DNA of 64,000 nucleotides from Pisolithus tinctorius (GCA_024663395.1 JANFAH010000003.1:744001-808000), one strand, 5' to 3'; positions 22,577 through 32,730 are shown, counted from the stretch's first letter. Notes: generated by a model from the sequence alone, not told the origin. Numbers and translations are program-made.

Positions 22577-24570
22577 GACAAAACCTCCTTGTGCTCTGAG
22601 CACCATAAGAGGGTTCACTAGATCTTGCACTGATCTGAACTGTAGATGACTGGGGAAGGATTATTTGGTCATATGTGACCAAAGGCAATATTCAGGGCCA
22701 GATGGAAGCACAGGATTCTGCTCCATGGCAATTCAGTAGCATATCCTTCTGATGACACCCAGGGGTAAAGGGGATTTTGTGTTGCCCTAACTTCCATACC
22801 AGTGATCCTGTGCCAGAAATGCATTGGTTGAGAGGGGACTGGTTTGTCCATCATGTTCTGAAGTGCCAGATTGACCTCCATACCATTTTCAGCCTTTCAA
22901 GTACTGATTAGTCCCAGAACACATCAGGCATGGGGAGGGAAACAGTCCAGGGAATGACTGACAGCAGGTTTTTTAAGGGACTGATGGTTCTGAGGGCATG
23001 TTATACTGATGGCACTGTGGTGGCCACCAGTATTTGATCAGAATTCCTTGAGAAAATGACCATATGAACTAGACAGATGATTTCATGAGTTGTGGCAAAA
23101 GGGGGAGGGTTAGTGGTACAAATCCAATGTTTGTCATTGTTTACATACTGACAAATCATCTGGAAGATCATATGGTTTATTATGTAATCATATTTTCCCA
23201 TCCTTCATGCCCTCAATCCCATCAAAAGGTCACTTTTCACTATTTCACCAGTCAGGGACAAAAGTGTTGCAATGCACTTTTTGGAAAGAATAGGGTGTAT
23301 CTTGGCATGTATTGCTTTGTTTGGACTGAACCTTAGTGCTCTGGAAAGCTGCCTGAGTTACATCAGCAGCAAGTCACACCTCACAAATATTGCAACACTT
23401 TTGTCCCTCACTCTAGGTGAGTGACCTCCATTTCCTTGTATGTTGTTGTCATGTCTGAGTTGAACCATTTAATTTTGTGACAGACTTCAGGTGGCAGGCA
23501 CTTCTGAAGGGTTTTGGTAGCTGCAATTGTGTCTTGGATGTCATCAAAGAAAACCAAGAATTTTGGCAGTGCAGGATCACTGATGATCCAACTCTTGGGC
23601 ACTAGGAACATGAGATTTGCATAGGAGGTAAGCAAGTATTTGATCTTTCATACACAGAGCTTAATGTTTGGTCAGTCAGTGCACACTTGAATATTTACTC
23701 AATCATTCTTCCCTTGGAGCTGCAGCATTCTTGATGTCACCAAGTGTCTCCAAGGTTAGCATTGTAGATGTGACCATGTAAGGCACATGGCAAGGTAAGA
23801 CAAACCATAGTCACCCCAATTCCCTGTACTCTGGCCTGAAATCCCCCCATGTTGTGATACAGTGCACTTCATCAAAGACTATCCCCATTATCTGGTCAAC
23901 AGAATGCCTTCTTCTTCAGCAAGGCCTCAAACTTGCCCCCAGGCTTCATAATCTGTTCTGGACTCATTATGACCACCTGGTATTCTAATGCCTTGATGTC
24001 CTAGTCAAGTGTAAGTGTTCCGTGCACAAAAGAGGTATGTTCCAAAAGGTATATACCTTGTAAATCTTCTCATTAGCTGTGTCTGCATTGATTGTGATAG
24101 CCTGCAGTCCCATGCTCTCCAAATTCTCAACTCACTGCTTCCCAAGCTGATTCAATGGTGTGATGATGATCTGTATGGCCTCCAGATGGAAGAGCAGTGG
24201 TGTCCAGAAAGTAAGTGTCTTCCCCATAGATGTCCCTGCAATGCATACTGTGTCCTTATCACCCTGCAGAAATGCTTGTGCAGCCTTTGCTTGCCATAGG
24301 CATAGTCACTTTCCAAAGAGTGCAAGTGTCTGGTCTTGAATATCTTGGACACTAGGAACTCTGGAAGGTGACTCCAGCATGATATCAGACTGTAGTAGGA
24401 AAGGACAACTACATATATTTTTTCACCATCTTGCCATTTCCAAATGTGTGCATATACTGTCATAATCTGACTTTGTCCCCCTAAATTTCCCCTAGTCATG
24501 TGACTTTTCCCACTAGAGTGGAGAATGGAATGTGGCAGTGAATGAACCTTAGAACTATGTTGTGCCAGCC
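22577..24570 (-). pseudogene. RecQ-like DEAD/DEAH helicase relic
   Basis: Reading leftward, minus-strand frames give a RecQ-type helicase. A Q-motif-like region reads RQAKAAQAFLQGDKDTVCIA in degraded form. Motif I (AGTSMGKTLTFW) lies near 24205-24245. QIIITPLNQLGKQ and LQAITINADTANEK follow, then VVIMSPEQI near 23960, and a DEVH box near 23860-23880. C-terminal lobe sequence (KFLVFFDDIQDTIAATK, KIKWFNSDM) lies at 23430-23590. Many stops and frameshifts separate these blocks. RecQ enzymes unwind DNA 3' to 5'. In Agaricomycetes such genes occur as large TE-linked families. A small MITE-like insertion at 23254-23408 interrupts it. The 3' third (22577-23250) is barely recognisable. Confidence 0.72.
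23254..23408. mobile_element. MITE-like insertion with 20-bp terminal inverted repeats
   Basis: 155 bp bounded by perfect 20-bp inverted repeats: AGGGACAAAAGTGTTGCAAT at the left and its reverse complement at the right. It has no coding capacity. It interrupts the C-terminal lobe of the RecQ-like relic. No clear target duplication could be read (flanks GTC and CAC). Confidence 0.6.
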
Positions 24571-24585
24571 ACTGCTGGAGGGTTT

Positions 24586-24970
24586 TGTCATGACCATGCA
24601 TTCATCCTAAGTCCTCACTCACTCTGCACCCCTTTCCACTGGTCATTCACTCACTCCGCACCAACTCCACCTGCCCCTGACATTTACAAGTCATCTCTGC
24701 TCCAACTGCTGTTGGACTTGTTCTGGTCTCCTACCAGACCATGCAGACTGTTCTCTGGGAAGTCATGTGACTACCCTTTGGACTTCTCCCTGACAGGCAT
24801 GCAGTCAGGTACTCCACAGCACACACACCACATGGTCCAGCACCTGGACTGTTCCCTTTTTGGGATGTTCTATGTTACCCATTCATATGTCCTCTGTCTA
24901 CCCTTCATTCATTGTCTAGGAAGTTTTACTTGAAATTTTACAAGTCTCCATATGTCAGTTCTGATTCCAG
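24586..24970 (+). repeat. LTR family B, left part (split by module C)
   Basis: It starts TGTCATGACCATGCATTC, matching the start of the LTRs at 50576 and 58301 in the same direction, and runs to CAGTTCTGATTCCAG. There module C is inserted. The remainder of the LTR resumes at 26573. Most CpG sites of the younger copies appear here as TG or CA. Confidence 0.9.
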
Positions 24971-26572
24971 TGTCACACACAAAAGGTGTTATGGACATGG
25001 TTACAGCTGACTCTGCCTAACTTGTTGACAAGTTGTGCACAATGCCCATGCCATGCAGATGAAGACTAAAGGCCTCATGCATAGAAAGACTGCTGGATGT
25101 TAACAGTCATCCTTTGCACAAGAACAAGTCATCAGTGCTAAAGAGAAAAAAGGAAGCAAGTTAAGCATGCATTAAAAGTTTTTAGCACCTGTGTACAGCA
25201 TTCTGGTTTTCGTCATATCTCCACCATTTCCAAAAGATATCGACTCCATTCTCAACTTGCTTAAAGTGCTCAGCCACGTGATTCTGCCTTCCAAATTTGG
25301 AGAGGATCCTTGCACCCTATGCATTTCTACAGCACTCCATCCATCAGATGCTCATTTCACTAAGTCCATCAATCATGGCCACCTCTTTGTTGATCATCTT
25401 GCTTGTCTCATTTGCCAGAGACAGTGGCTACATATATCTGCCAGGCATTCCTACCAGCTTCTGTCCTGAAGCCCCCTGGTTCATCCCATCATTGTCAGCC
25501 CCATCTCATCCCATGCAGCTTGGTCAGCATGTTCTCCTTGTCAGTATGACTTCCAGAAGGATGTTTTTTGGTCACCTCAGGTCTGTCACTTGGTTAGAAA
25601 GGTCTTATGTGGTTGTTTCAGTCTCCCCAGTTGATGAAGCATATGGATCGTTCCTCCCTGCTCCCTGCACCATCTTTATTCCAATCTTGTCCATCATTCT
25701 TCCCACATTGCGACAGCTGCAGCATAGTCTACTGTTCTCCAGCCTCCCTGATCACATTCATGATGAGTATGACATGCATCTTGCCTTCTTACTGCAAGAT
25801 CCAGCAGAAGATGTCCCACCTTCTCCTCCTCCTTCAGGCTTACTCAGTTTCTGACTCCATTTGACTCATTCTGTGATGTTTTGACCATCCTTGACTTGTT
25901 CATTGCCAATACTTACCAATCTTCTTTGCTTGCTTACTTTTCATTTCTCGCTTACTCATCATGATTACTCAGTCCTTACTCATTACTTACCAAGCATTTG
26001 TGCCTTGTTTGTCACAAGCTATGCTCCCCCCACAGTATATAAACCCCCATGTACTTAGCTACACCCCAAGTGAATCAGAAGTCACTCAGCAGTCAGTTCA
26101 GCTCAGCTCAGCATAACTTGTTGTTGACAGTTGAGGCTCATTTGGAAGAGTCTATCTGTCTTCATTCATATCATTGGTAGTTGAGGCTCTATGAAGGAGT
26201 CTATCTACCTTCATTCATTATCTGAAGCTTCATCCACACTTAGTCAGCAAGTCTGCTTAGTCATCCATCCACTCCTGTGTAACTCGTCATCGACTTGTGC
26301 CAGGAGCATATTCTATTGAAGTCCATTACTCCCAAGTACTTTCGGCTGAACACCTCCACTCTGTTCAGCATCCCCCTTCCAGTCATCACTCACTTGTCTA
26401 CTCCTGTGTAACTCGTTGTCAACTTGTGCAAGGAGCACCTGCCATTGAAATTCCCCCACACTAGATTTCTTCTGTTCTCCAGGTTCTGTGGAGGTAAACC
26501 ACCACTTGCTCATATTTGTCTTTGGTGTTGGTTTTGGTTGGTTTTCACCACCTTTCCACACTTGGGCTCACA
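24971..26572 (+). mobile_element. module C copy 2, inserted in LTR B
   Basis: Starts TGTCACACACAAAAGGTG and ends GGGCTCACAC. The interrupted LTR B reads GATTCCAG before and CCAGTTACTG after, so CCAG is duplicated. This fixes the borders of the unit to within a base and shows that module C moves as one 1.6-kb unit. It holds the ORF at 25297-25854 and a TATA box (TATATAAA, about 26036-26043). Confidence 0.8.
25297..25854 (+). CDS. module C ORF (copy 2)
   Basis: 185 residues with the core VSFARDSGYIYLPGIPTSF, QLGQHVLLVSMTSRRMFFG and SYVVVSVSPVDEAYGSFLP, ending LPDHIHDEYDMHLAFLLQD. It is colinear with copies 1 and 4 and the inverted fragment at 29704-30156. An overlapping frame (25191-25469) may hold the N-terminal part if an intron or frameshift joins them. 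The function is not recognised. The frame stays open although the flanking LTR is CpG-decayed. Confidence 0.5.
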   Translation: MERILAPYAFLQHSIHQMLISLSPSIMATSLLIILLVSFARDSGYIYLPGIPTSFCPEAPWFIPSLSAPSHPMQLGQHVLLVSMTSRRMFFGHLRSVTWLERSYVVVSVSPVDEAYGSFLPAPCTIFIPILSIILPTLRQLQHSLLFSSLPDHIHDEYDMHLAFLLQDPAEDVPPSPPPSGLLSF

Positions 26573-26926
26573 CCAGTTACTGTACCTCCATAGTAGTATA
26601 AAAGCATGTATCATACTCTGCTGTCCTTCAGTACAAATATCAACTTAGTTCCTACTCCTTCTGTCTCTGACTTCTGTCTGTCAGAATTACCTCTGACTCT
26701 CTGTCTGTACTCTCCCTCTGAAATATGAGGGCTGAGATCATGCAAGGGGGTAGTGCACAAGCTAAACCCAATGCCCTCACTCCACTCTGCCTTTGCCTCG
26801 GCAGACTTTGTTCCTGCCAACACTCCACCAGTTGGAGTTCTGCTTTCTCATGTCAGACTTGCTTCCAAACCCTTCTCTAGACCTTGTATAGCATCGGAGT
26901 TGGTCAGAGTAGGCCTGGACTTGACA
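26573..26926 (+). repeat. LTR family B, right part
   Basis: Resumes LTR B at the CCAG duplication, includes the TATA box (GTATAAAAGC near 26597), and ends GGACTTGACA at 26926. Together with 24586-24970 it makes an LTR of about 735 bp. The outer flanks (GGTTT left, ATCAT right) do not match. One flank has therefore been rearranged, or the LTR belongs to a truncated element. Confidence 0.9.
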
Positions 26927-27330
26927 ATCATCAACAGTTAAGGCTCATTTGGAAGAGTCTATCTGTCACCAATCATCATCCTTGGTAGTTGAGGCTCCTT
27001 CAAGGGTCTATCTACCTTCATTCATTATCTGAAGAATCTGTGCTTGATCAGCACACCTGCTTAGTCATCCTCCTACTCCTGCATAACTTGTCATTGACTT
27101 GCACCAGGAGCATGTTTTATCGAAGTCCATAATACTTTCAGCTGAACACCTTTGCTCTATTCAGCATCCCCTGTCCAGTCATCACATGCTTGTCTACTCC
27201 TGCATAACTCATCAATGACTTGCACTAGGAGCACCTGCCCTCGAAATCCCCCCCACTTTAGATTCTTTCTGCCTTCCAGGTTCTGCAGAGGTACACAACC
27301 ACTCACTCTTTACTAGCCCTGGGTCCTGTA
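26927..27330 (+). repeat. partial second copy of the module C tail
   Basis: This repeats the tail of module C copy 2 (about 26116-26515) with substitutions. It includes AAGGCTCATTTGGAAGAGTC, the AGGAGCA blocks and the TTCTGCCTTCCAGGTTCTG region. It lacks the final CACACTTTGGCTCACA end. It indicates either a second, truncated module C or an unequal exchange around the LTR B insertion. Confidence 0.7.
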
Positions 27331-27345
27331 GGCCCCAGGGTCCCC

Positions 27346-27509
27346 TACATGGTCATTCCACTGGCTTCACCAGCTCAGATTCATCCTACATAGTCATTCT
27401 GCTGGCTTTGCCAGCTCAGATTTATCCTACATGGTCATTCCACTGGCTTTGCCAGCTCAGATTCATCCTACAATGGTCATTCCACTGGCATTGGTCAGTT
27501 GAGGAGCAC
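27346..27509 (+). repeat. 41-bp tandem repeat, about four units
   Basis: Units start at 27346, 27387, 27428 and 27469 with TACAT(A)GGTCATTC, followed by CACTGGCTTTGCCAGCTCAG and ATTCATCC. Each unit contains the short inverted pair CTGGC/GCCAG. The array runs into the hairpin at 27485-27533. Confidence 0.85.
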
Positions 27510-27533
27510 TGCTCCTCAACTAACCAATGCCAG
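27485..27533. other. 24-bp near-perfect inverted repeat (hairpin)
   Basis: CTGGCATTGGTCAGTTGAGG followed by AGCA is mirrored, after a one-base centre, by the reverse complement ending CTAACCAATGCCAG. There is one mismatch. It lies at the end of the 41-bp array and looks like a turned-back repeat unit. There is no poly-T run as in an RNA polymerase III terminator. Confidence 0.75.
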
Positions 27534-27621
27534 CTCAGCTTTCAAAGGAAGAGCTTCATCTCATTTGCTTTCACAATGCTTCAAGCCATTCAGTTGTGGT
27601 CATAGCAATTTGATGGCAGAC

Positions 27622-28463
27622 TGTCAAGGTCACACAACACCCCTGACTTCCTCTTAGGGTGAAGTAGGAGTGGGTTGGGCTGCGGAGTACAGTGGTCAAA
27701 GTCCGAAGTGAATCCGATCACTGGGTGGTGAGATATTCAATGAACAGTGAGTGGAGGGGGATGGAGGAGAGTTTTGGAGACAGAGGTCAGAGTCAGAGTC
27801 AGAGGTCAGATGAGAGGGCATTGGGTTCAGCTAGTGCACTGCCCCCTTGTGTGAGCTCAGCCCTCATATTTCAGAGGTGAAGTGGACTCAGAGGGAGTGG
27901 AGATGGAACTCTGGAGGGAACTGAGAGGGAGTCAAAGGTGGGGACTTTATTCAATATTCATACTGATTACATTGGAGTACTACATGGCCTTATATATGAT
28001 GTAGGTCAAGGGCAGTGCAGTGTAAAATGCAAGCCAATAAATGTATAACAGGTTAGCAGTCCCTCCAACACAAAGGATAGAGGGTAGGGATGACAGGGAC
28101 CTTAACTGAGACAAGGAAACTACTACAATGAGGGAGAGAGGGTAAATACCAAAGGAGCAGAAGAATGGAGAAAAACCAACACAAGGGCAGAACCCTATCT
28201 GGAATGCAGGGCTGCAAGTCCAACAGCCCACTGGGCTGACAAGGCCTTGGAGGAGGCACAGACGAAGGTCTGGCCTTCACATGACCAGCCTGAGGGTGGA
28301 GTTGAGCAGAGTTGGTTGGAACATGGACAGGGGACCTTGGAGAGGTGACAGGAGGGTTGAAGGAGCATGAGAATGTGTTGGAAGAGGGTGGAGAAGCATG
28401 GGAACATGTTGGAAGAGGGCAGAGTAGGTGTTAGGGGCTTATGTCAGTGTCATGGTCATGACA
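27622..28463 (-). mobile_element. solo LTR, family E
   Basis: 842 bp from TGTCAAGGTC to GGTCATGACA, flanked by the 5-bp target duplication CAGAC (27617-27621, 28464-28468). The TATA box reads on the minus strand (complement of TTATATATGA near 27991). The segment CCCCCTTGTGTGAGCTCAGC with CCTCATATTTCAGAGGTG resembles the transcribed part of LTR B. The two families are thus related, but the rest differs. Confidence 0.9.
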
Positions 28464-28556
28464 CAGACAGGATTTATACAATTTGAAAAAGACATGTCTA
28501 TAGTATAGTACACATTTAAACATGCAATCCTCTCAAAACTTCATTGAACACTACAT

Positions 28557-28865
28557 TCATAGACTTGTTTGTTTGGTGTCCTTGGCCACTGTGCAGCACC
28601 TTGATGTTCCTTGGATGAGTACATCTGGACAGAGCAACATATAGTTGCCCATGAGAGAACACAGGTGTCCTGAGGTCAAGGCCCACATGTTGGACTGTCT
28701 AGCCTTGTGATTGTTAATGGTCATTGAATAGGCCAGATGAACAGGGAACTGCAGGTGATGCAAGGGTATTGGGAAGTCATCTGGATTGGTATCCAAAGCC
28801 ACATGAGGAATCAGCACCACATTGTTGGCATCTCCATCCCTTTCCTGCAACACATGGCACTCCAA
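28557..28865 (-). pseudogene. Helitron/PIF1 helicase C-terminal relic
   Basis: 102 residues on the minus strand. VVLIPHVALDTNPDDFPIPL, then [20 protein letters not shown], then a degraded [20 protein letters not shown] equivalent, then a C-terminal KDTKQTSL. This is the family's terminal block (Q-F-P-V-x-L-A-x-x-M-T-I-N). Only this tail survives. On its upstream (right) side it passes into the 82-bp minisatellite. It differs in sequence from the Helitron at 11679, so it belongs to another Helitron lineage. Confidence 0.75.
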
Positions 28866-28889
28866 TATATGACAGGTAGATCTGATCTA

Positions 28890-29400
28890 CATCTATTAGG
28901 CAGGTAACCACACAACACAATGCTACACTTTTGGTAGTCACTTGATAGTCAAAAAAGCGGACACTACACTACACCTATCAGGCAGTTAGCTACACAACAC
29001 AATGCTACACTTCTGGTAATAATCACTTGATAGTCAAAAAAGCAGACACTACACTGCACTTATTAGGCAGATAACTACACAACATAATGCCACACTTTTG
29101 GTAGTCACTTGATAGTCAAAAAAAGTGGACACTACACTACACCTATTAGGCAGCTAACCACACAACACAATGCTACACTTTTGGTAGTCACTTGGTAGTC
29201 AAAAAGCGGACACTACACTACACCTATTAGGCAGTTAACTACACAGCACACTACACTTTTGGTAGTCATTTGATAGTCAAAAAAGCGGACACTACATTAC
29301 ACCTATTAGGCAGTCAACCACACAACACAATTGCTACACTTAGGGCAGTCTCTTGATGGTCTAGTAGGCAAAAAAGTGGACATAATACTACACTTTTGTT
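28890..29400 (+). repeat. minisatellite, about six units of about 82 bp
   Basis: Units marked by ACACTTTTGGTAGTCACTTG start at about 28925, 29007, 29092, 29175, 29253 and 29336 (spacing 78-85 bp). Each also carries AAAAAAGCGGACACTACACT and TTAGGCAG. It abuts the Helitron helicase tail. Confidence 0.88.
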
Positions 29401-29711
29401 AGTCAAGCAAAGATGAGATCCTTTATTACCAGTATTCTACAGTACTGACAGCCTGTAGTTCAGAAAAGGCCATTTCGCAATTTTTAGCGGAGTTTGAATG
29501 GCTCTGCAGGAGTTTGAAATCATTGCCACCATCTCACACATCCCCAGAACTAACCACAGGAAAAGTCACACATGGTTTTCATCATACAAAAGCAGAAGTT
29601 TTATATTACTTAGTGAGATTAGCAAAATTAGCAAAATACTCAAAATACTCAAAATACTTACTCAAAATAGTCAGTGACTATCAGCAATGGTTTGGGTTCT
29701 CCCTTAAATAT
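29401..29711. other. no gene recognised
   Basis: There is no supported coding region. A short run of AGCAAAATT/ACTCAAAAT repeats lies at 29615-29670. The stretch ends at the module C end fragment. Confidence 0.4.
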
Positions 29712-29779
29712 ATGATTTGTCTTTTGTGTTGGTTTGGTTGGCTTTCACCACCTTTCCACACTTTGGCTCACACCATGTG
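29712..29779 (+). repeat. module C right-end fragment
   Basis: About 70 bp matching the end of module C: TGTCTTTTGTGTTGGTTTGG, then CCACACTTTGGCTCACA. It points right and directly abuts an inverted module C fragment at 29782. Confidence 0.7.
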
Positions 29780-29781
29780 AC

Positions 29782-30404
29782 AGACCTGAGGCAACCAAAG
29801 AACATCCTTCTGGAAGTCATACTGACAAGGAGAACATGCTGACCAAGCTGCATGGGATGAGATGGGGCTGACAATGATGGGATGAACCAGGGGGCTTCAG
29901 GACAGAAGCCAGTGGGAATGCCTGGCAGATATATGTAGCCACTGTCTCTGGCAAATGAGACAAGCAAGATGATCAACAAAGAGGTGGCCATTTCTGATGG
30001 ACTTAGTGAAATGAGTGTCTGATGGATGGAGTGCTGTAGAAATGCATAGGGTGTGAGGATCCTCTCCAAATTTGGAAGGCAGGATGGCATGGCTGAGCAC
30101 TTTAAGTGAGTGTGAGAACAGAGTTGATATCTTTGGAAACAGTGGAGATATGACAAAAACCAGAATGCTGTACATGGGCACTAAAAACCTTTAATGCATG
30201 CTTAACTCACTTCCTCATTTCTCATTAGCACTGATGACTCATTCTTGTGTGAAGGATGACTGCTAATGTCCAGCAGTCTTTCTATGCATGAGGCCTTTAG
30301 TCTTCATCTGCATGGCATGGGCATTGCATGCAACTTGTCGACAAGTTAGGCAGAGTCAGCTGTAACCATGTCCACAACACCTTTGGTGTGTGACACCAGA
30401 CAGA
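29782..30404 (-). repeat. module C fragment, inverted, with truncated ORF (copy 3)
   Basis: The reverse complement starts TGTCACACACCAAAGGTG at 30404, as in the other copies. It contains the ORF (minus, 30156-29782) up to FFGCLRSVT, then stops at 29782. The frame runs on into the joined end fragment, giving a chimeric tail to 29704. The C-terminal half of the ORF and the promoter tail are missing. This is a head-to-tail deleted or inverted derivative. Confidence 0.75.
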
Positions 30405-30451
30405 CTGGACATTGGCAAAAAGAAAGGTAACAGGTCCCCTATGCTAAGGCA

Positions 30452-31348
30452 CTACTTGGCCTTGGCCATGGTCTCAGCCACAGACTTGTGAAGTTCAAAG
30501 AGGCTGGCCAGGTTGTTGGCAATCAGCCCCACCATGTCAATAAGATGCTTGAGCTTCTCCTCTAAGCCTGAGTAGCACTCAGTGCCAGCCTCCCTTGACT
30601 TACTCCCACCAGCCTTGGGTTCATCAAGGTCTTGGACCTTGATCAGCTTCACACTTGTCCTCACCCATTTCTGCCTGCTAGGCCCAGTCTTGGCATCCTC
30701 CTCATCAACTTTCCACTTTTTACCCTTGTTGACCTTCCCCACAACCTTTGGGCCAACCTCAGCATCCTTCCCATCCCCAGGCCACTGGCACTTGCCTTTG
30801 GACTGGTTGCAGCACATGCAGGCAACCCATTTCTTGTTGCCATCCATGAGGAACTTGCAGATGGCCTTGGCCCAGGCACAGCAGGTACAACTAAAGAAAA
30901 AAGAGATTAGAGGAACAACATGCCAGATCATTGGAGGTACTCACCCAGGGTCCATGACCACCTTTTTCACCTCACTGGCCTCACTACCCCCAGCCCCAGC
31001 CTCATCACCCCTGTCAGCCTTGGCCTTGTGTTTTTGCTCAGCCTCCCTTTCCTCCTTAGCCCTGTACCTCTCCTCCTCACATGTCCTCTCCTCTTCAGCC
31101 TCATGTGCTGCTCTCTTGGCCTCAACCCACTCCCTCTCCACTATCTTGGCCTCCAGCTGTGCCTGCTCTTCCTGCTAGGCTTGCTCAGCCACCTTTCACC
31201 TTTTCCTTTCCTTTGATTTGGCCTTCATTGTCTCCTCCTCATCATTGGTGTTGTATTGAATGGCATCATCCAGTACTTGGGTCCAGTCAACTATGACCCA
31301 GCCTTCACTGTTGTCATTGGTTGTGATGATTGGTCTCAAGTCAGTCAT
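30452..31348 (-). pseudogene. antisense zinc-cluster gene of gypsy family A (copy 1)
   Basis: Exon 1 runs 31348-30945 and starts MTDLRPIITTNDNSEGW. It has an acidic N-terminal part and a charged coiled coil rich in EEER/KAEA. The intron 30944-30891 (54 bp, GTGAGT...TTTAG) is followed by exon 2 to 30452. Exon 2 opens with six cysteines spaced C-x2-C-x6-C-x12-C-x2-C-x6-C (from 30889), the exact spacing of GAL4-type Zn2Cys6 clusters. A basic region and a helical C-terminus follow. Exon 1 has a TGA after KERKR and a TAG ten codons later, so this copy is dead as read. The gene lies upstream of the 3' LTR (31487) and opposes it in direction. A DNA-binding or RNA-binding role is inference. Confidence 0.75.
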
Positions 31349-31469
31349 GATGGATAGGATGTGAAAGAAAGATGCAAAGGGCTTAGCAAGTCATAAGTAT
31401 TGATTTTTTCAAACTCAGCCAAAGTTCAGACTCAGCCTACCACTCTCACAGGGGTCTCATGGGTTCAAC

Positions 31470-31486
31470 CCCTAAGAGGGGGATAC
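31470..31486 (+). promoter_or_regulatory. polypurine tract of a family A element
   Basis: The purine-rich AAGAGGGGGATAC stands directly before the LTR start at 31487. Its homologue (complement) follows the LTR at 60608. This marks 31487-32003 as a 3' LTR, with the element interior on its left. Confidence 0.7.
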
Positions 31487-32003
31487 TGTCACAACCATGC
31501 CTCAACCCCAGCTGGGCTTGGCCTCACACTCATCCAGTCCAGCCTCAATCTTGCCAAACCCTTAACTCCAGTTGGTCTAGTGCAGTTAACACTGCATTGC
31601 ATTGCGTGTCACTTTGGTTGAACACTGCCTGGCCTTGTCCCTATCCTGGTCTCCAGTCATCTCAGTCATACATTACTAATACCATTCTTACCAATCATCT
31701 TAGCAATCTTTGCAAGACTGGCATTACCAGTCTCCATACTATAGTTATTTCCAGTATATAAACCTGTAGATACTCAGCATGTACTCCCTCAGTCTGAAAT
31801 CAACTAAGTCTACTCTGATATCCCTGTCTTTGCCTCAGACTCAGATTGAAACCCATGCAAGGGAATAGCACTGTGCCCTCAGTTGCTAAGTCCAACCAGT
31901 CCACCCTCTGTACCTCTGCCTTCCCCCCTGATCCTGACCTTTCAGCCTCATGCCCACTTCAGTCTCCAGTCTGGTCTTGAACCCAGACACCACATACTTG
32001 ACA
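31487..32003 (+). repeat. LTR family A (3' LTR of a 5'-truncated element)
   Basis: 517 bp, TGTCACAACC to TACTTGACA, with TATATAAA at 31755-31762. It is preceded by a polypurine tract and the antisense zinc-cluster gene. Gag-pol of this element is missing; the interior is cut at about 30405 next to module C. Confidence 0.9.
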
Positions 32004-32454
32004 CACAGCCATGAAGTGAAGTCTAAGGCAAGGTTTGCTTACTATGAAGTTGATGACAGTGGGAACATAGTTGTGGTTGCTGCAGGACTGCCCCCAACCA
32101 GACAGGACATACTGGGCAATGATGCAGACTTATGCAGCCAAGAAGAGATCATGGGCAGACAGACACTCAGCAGCATTCAGATGGATACCATCAACACCCT
32201 CCTGTGGGATATCACTGAACAAGTCAAGAAGCAACAGTGGAGGGTTCACCAGGGTTATATTGACCACCATGAACAATGAGACAGTCACAGGTGAGAGACA
32301 GAGCCTTACAGTGATACCCTCCCCTGCAACAATCATCTCCCTTGCATCTCCCAATCCTCAAGGCCTAACCAGAGATCAGGCAAGTCAAATGCTAATGCTG
32401 ACCCTAACATCTACAAACCCTATGCACCTGAGCAGCCAGTTGCTGGTCCTAGTA
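32004..32454 (+). pseudogene. unrecognised coding relic, first part (split by the copia element)
   Basis: The frame continuing from the LTR border reads KARFAYYEVDDSGNIVVVAA, LPPTRQDI, EEIMGRQTLSSIQMDTINTL and ends HHEQ-stop near 32279. A shifted frame then reads PYAPEQPVAGPSTF into the copia target site. Past the copia element (37450-37609) the same frame continues INNHTMAGDEGFEEDVDALG and ends in a TAG. The protein has an acidic C-terminus. It lies upstream of a purine-rich tract and LTR-like sequence at 37660, so it may be an accessory or gag-related gene of yet another LTR element. Family not recognised. Confidence 0.45.
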
Positions 32455-32459
32455 CCTTC

Positions 32460-32730
32460 TAATGAAGTTATGAGTATCTCAGTGTATGAAGTAGTCACTA
32501 TATTGGCACCTAATGAAGTTATGAGTATCTACACTATGTCAGTACCAAGTAAATGAATGTAAGTATAGGTATGCTCACCTCAGTGTATGAAGTAGTCACT
32601 GAGGTGGAAAAGAATGGTGTGGAAAATTTATAGTAGCATAATTAGTAAGTGTAGTGACATCAGAATTTAATTCCAAGGGTTGGGGAGAAACTCCGAGAGG
32701 CTACCATAACTCTGGAATGCATTCTCAACA
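32460..32730 (-). repeat. copia 3' LTR
   Basis: 271 bp; in element direction it starts TGTTGAGAATGCATTCC and ends CTTCATTA. The polypurine tract (complement of CTCCCCCTC, 32731-32739) adjoins it. It contains two copies of a block of about 60 bp (CTAATGAAGTTATGAGTATC). Confidence 0.92.

Noticed and set aside
26573..26926. Separate short solo LTR
   Set aside because: It is the right part of one LTR B; the CCAG duplication and the content of 24586-24970 show that module C split it.
31950..32279. ORF reading from LTR A into flanking sequence as one gene
   Set aside because: The first residues lie inside the LTR (ends 32003). Only the part after the LTR is likely to be old coding sequence.
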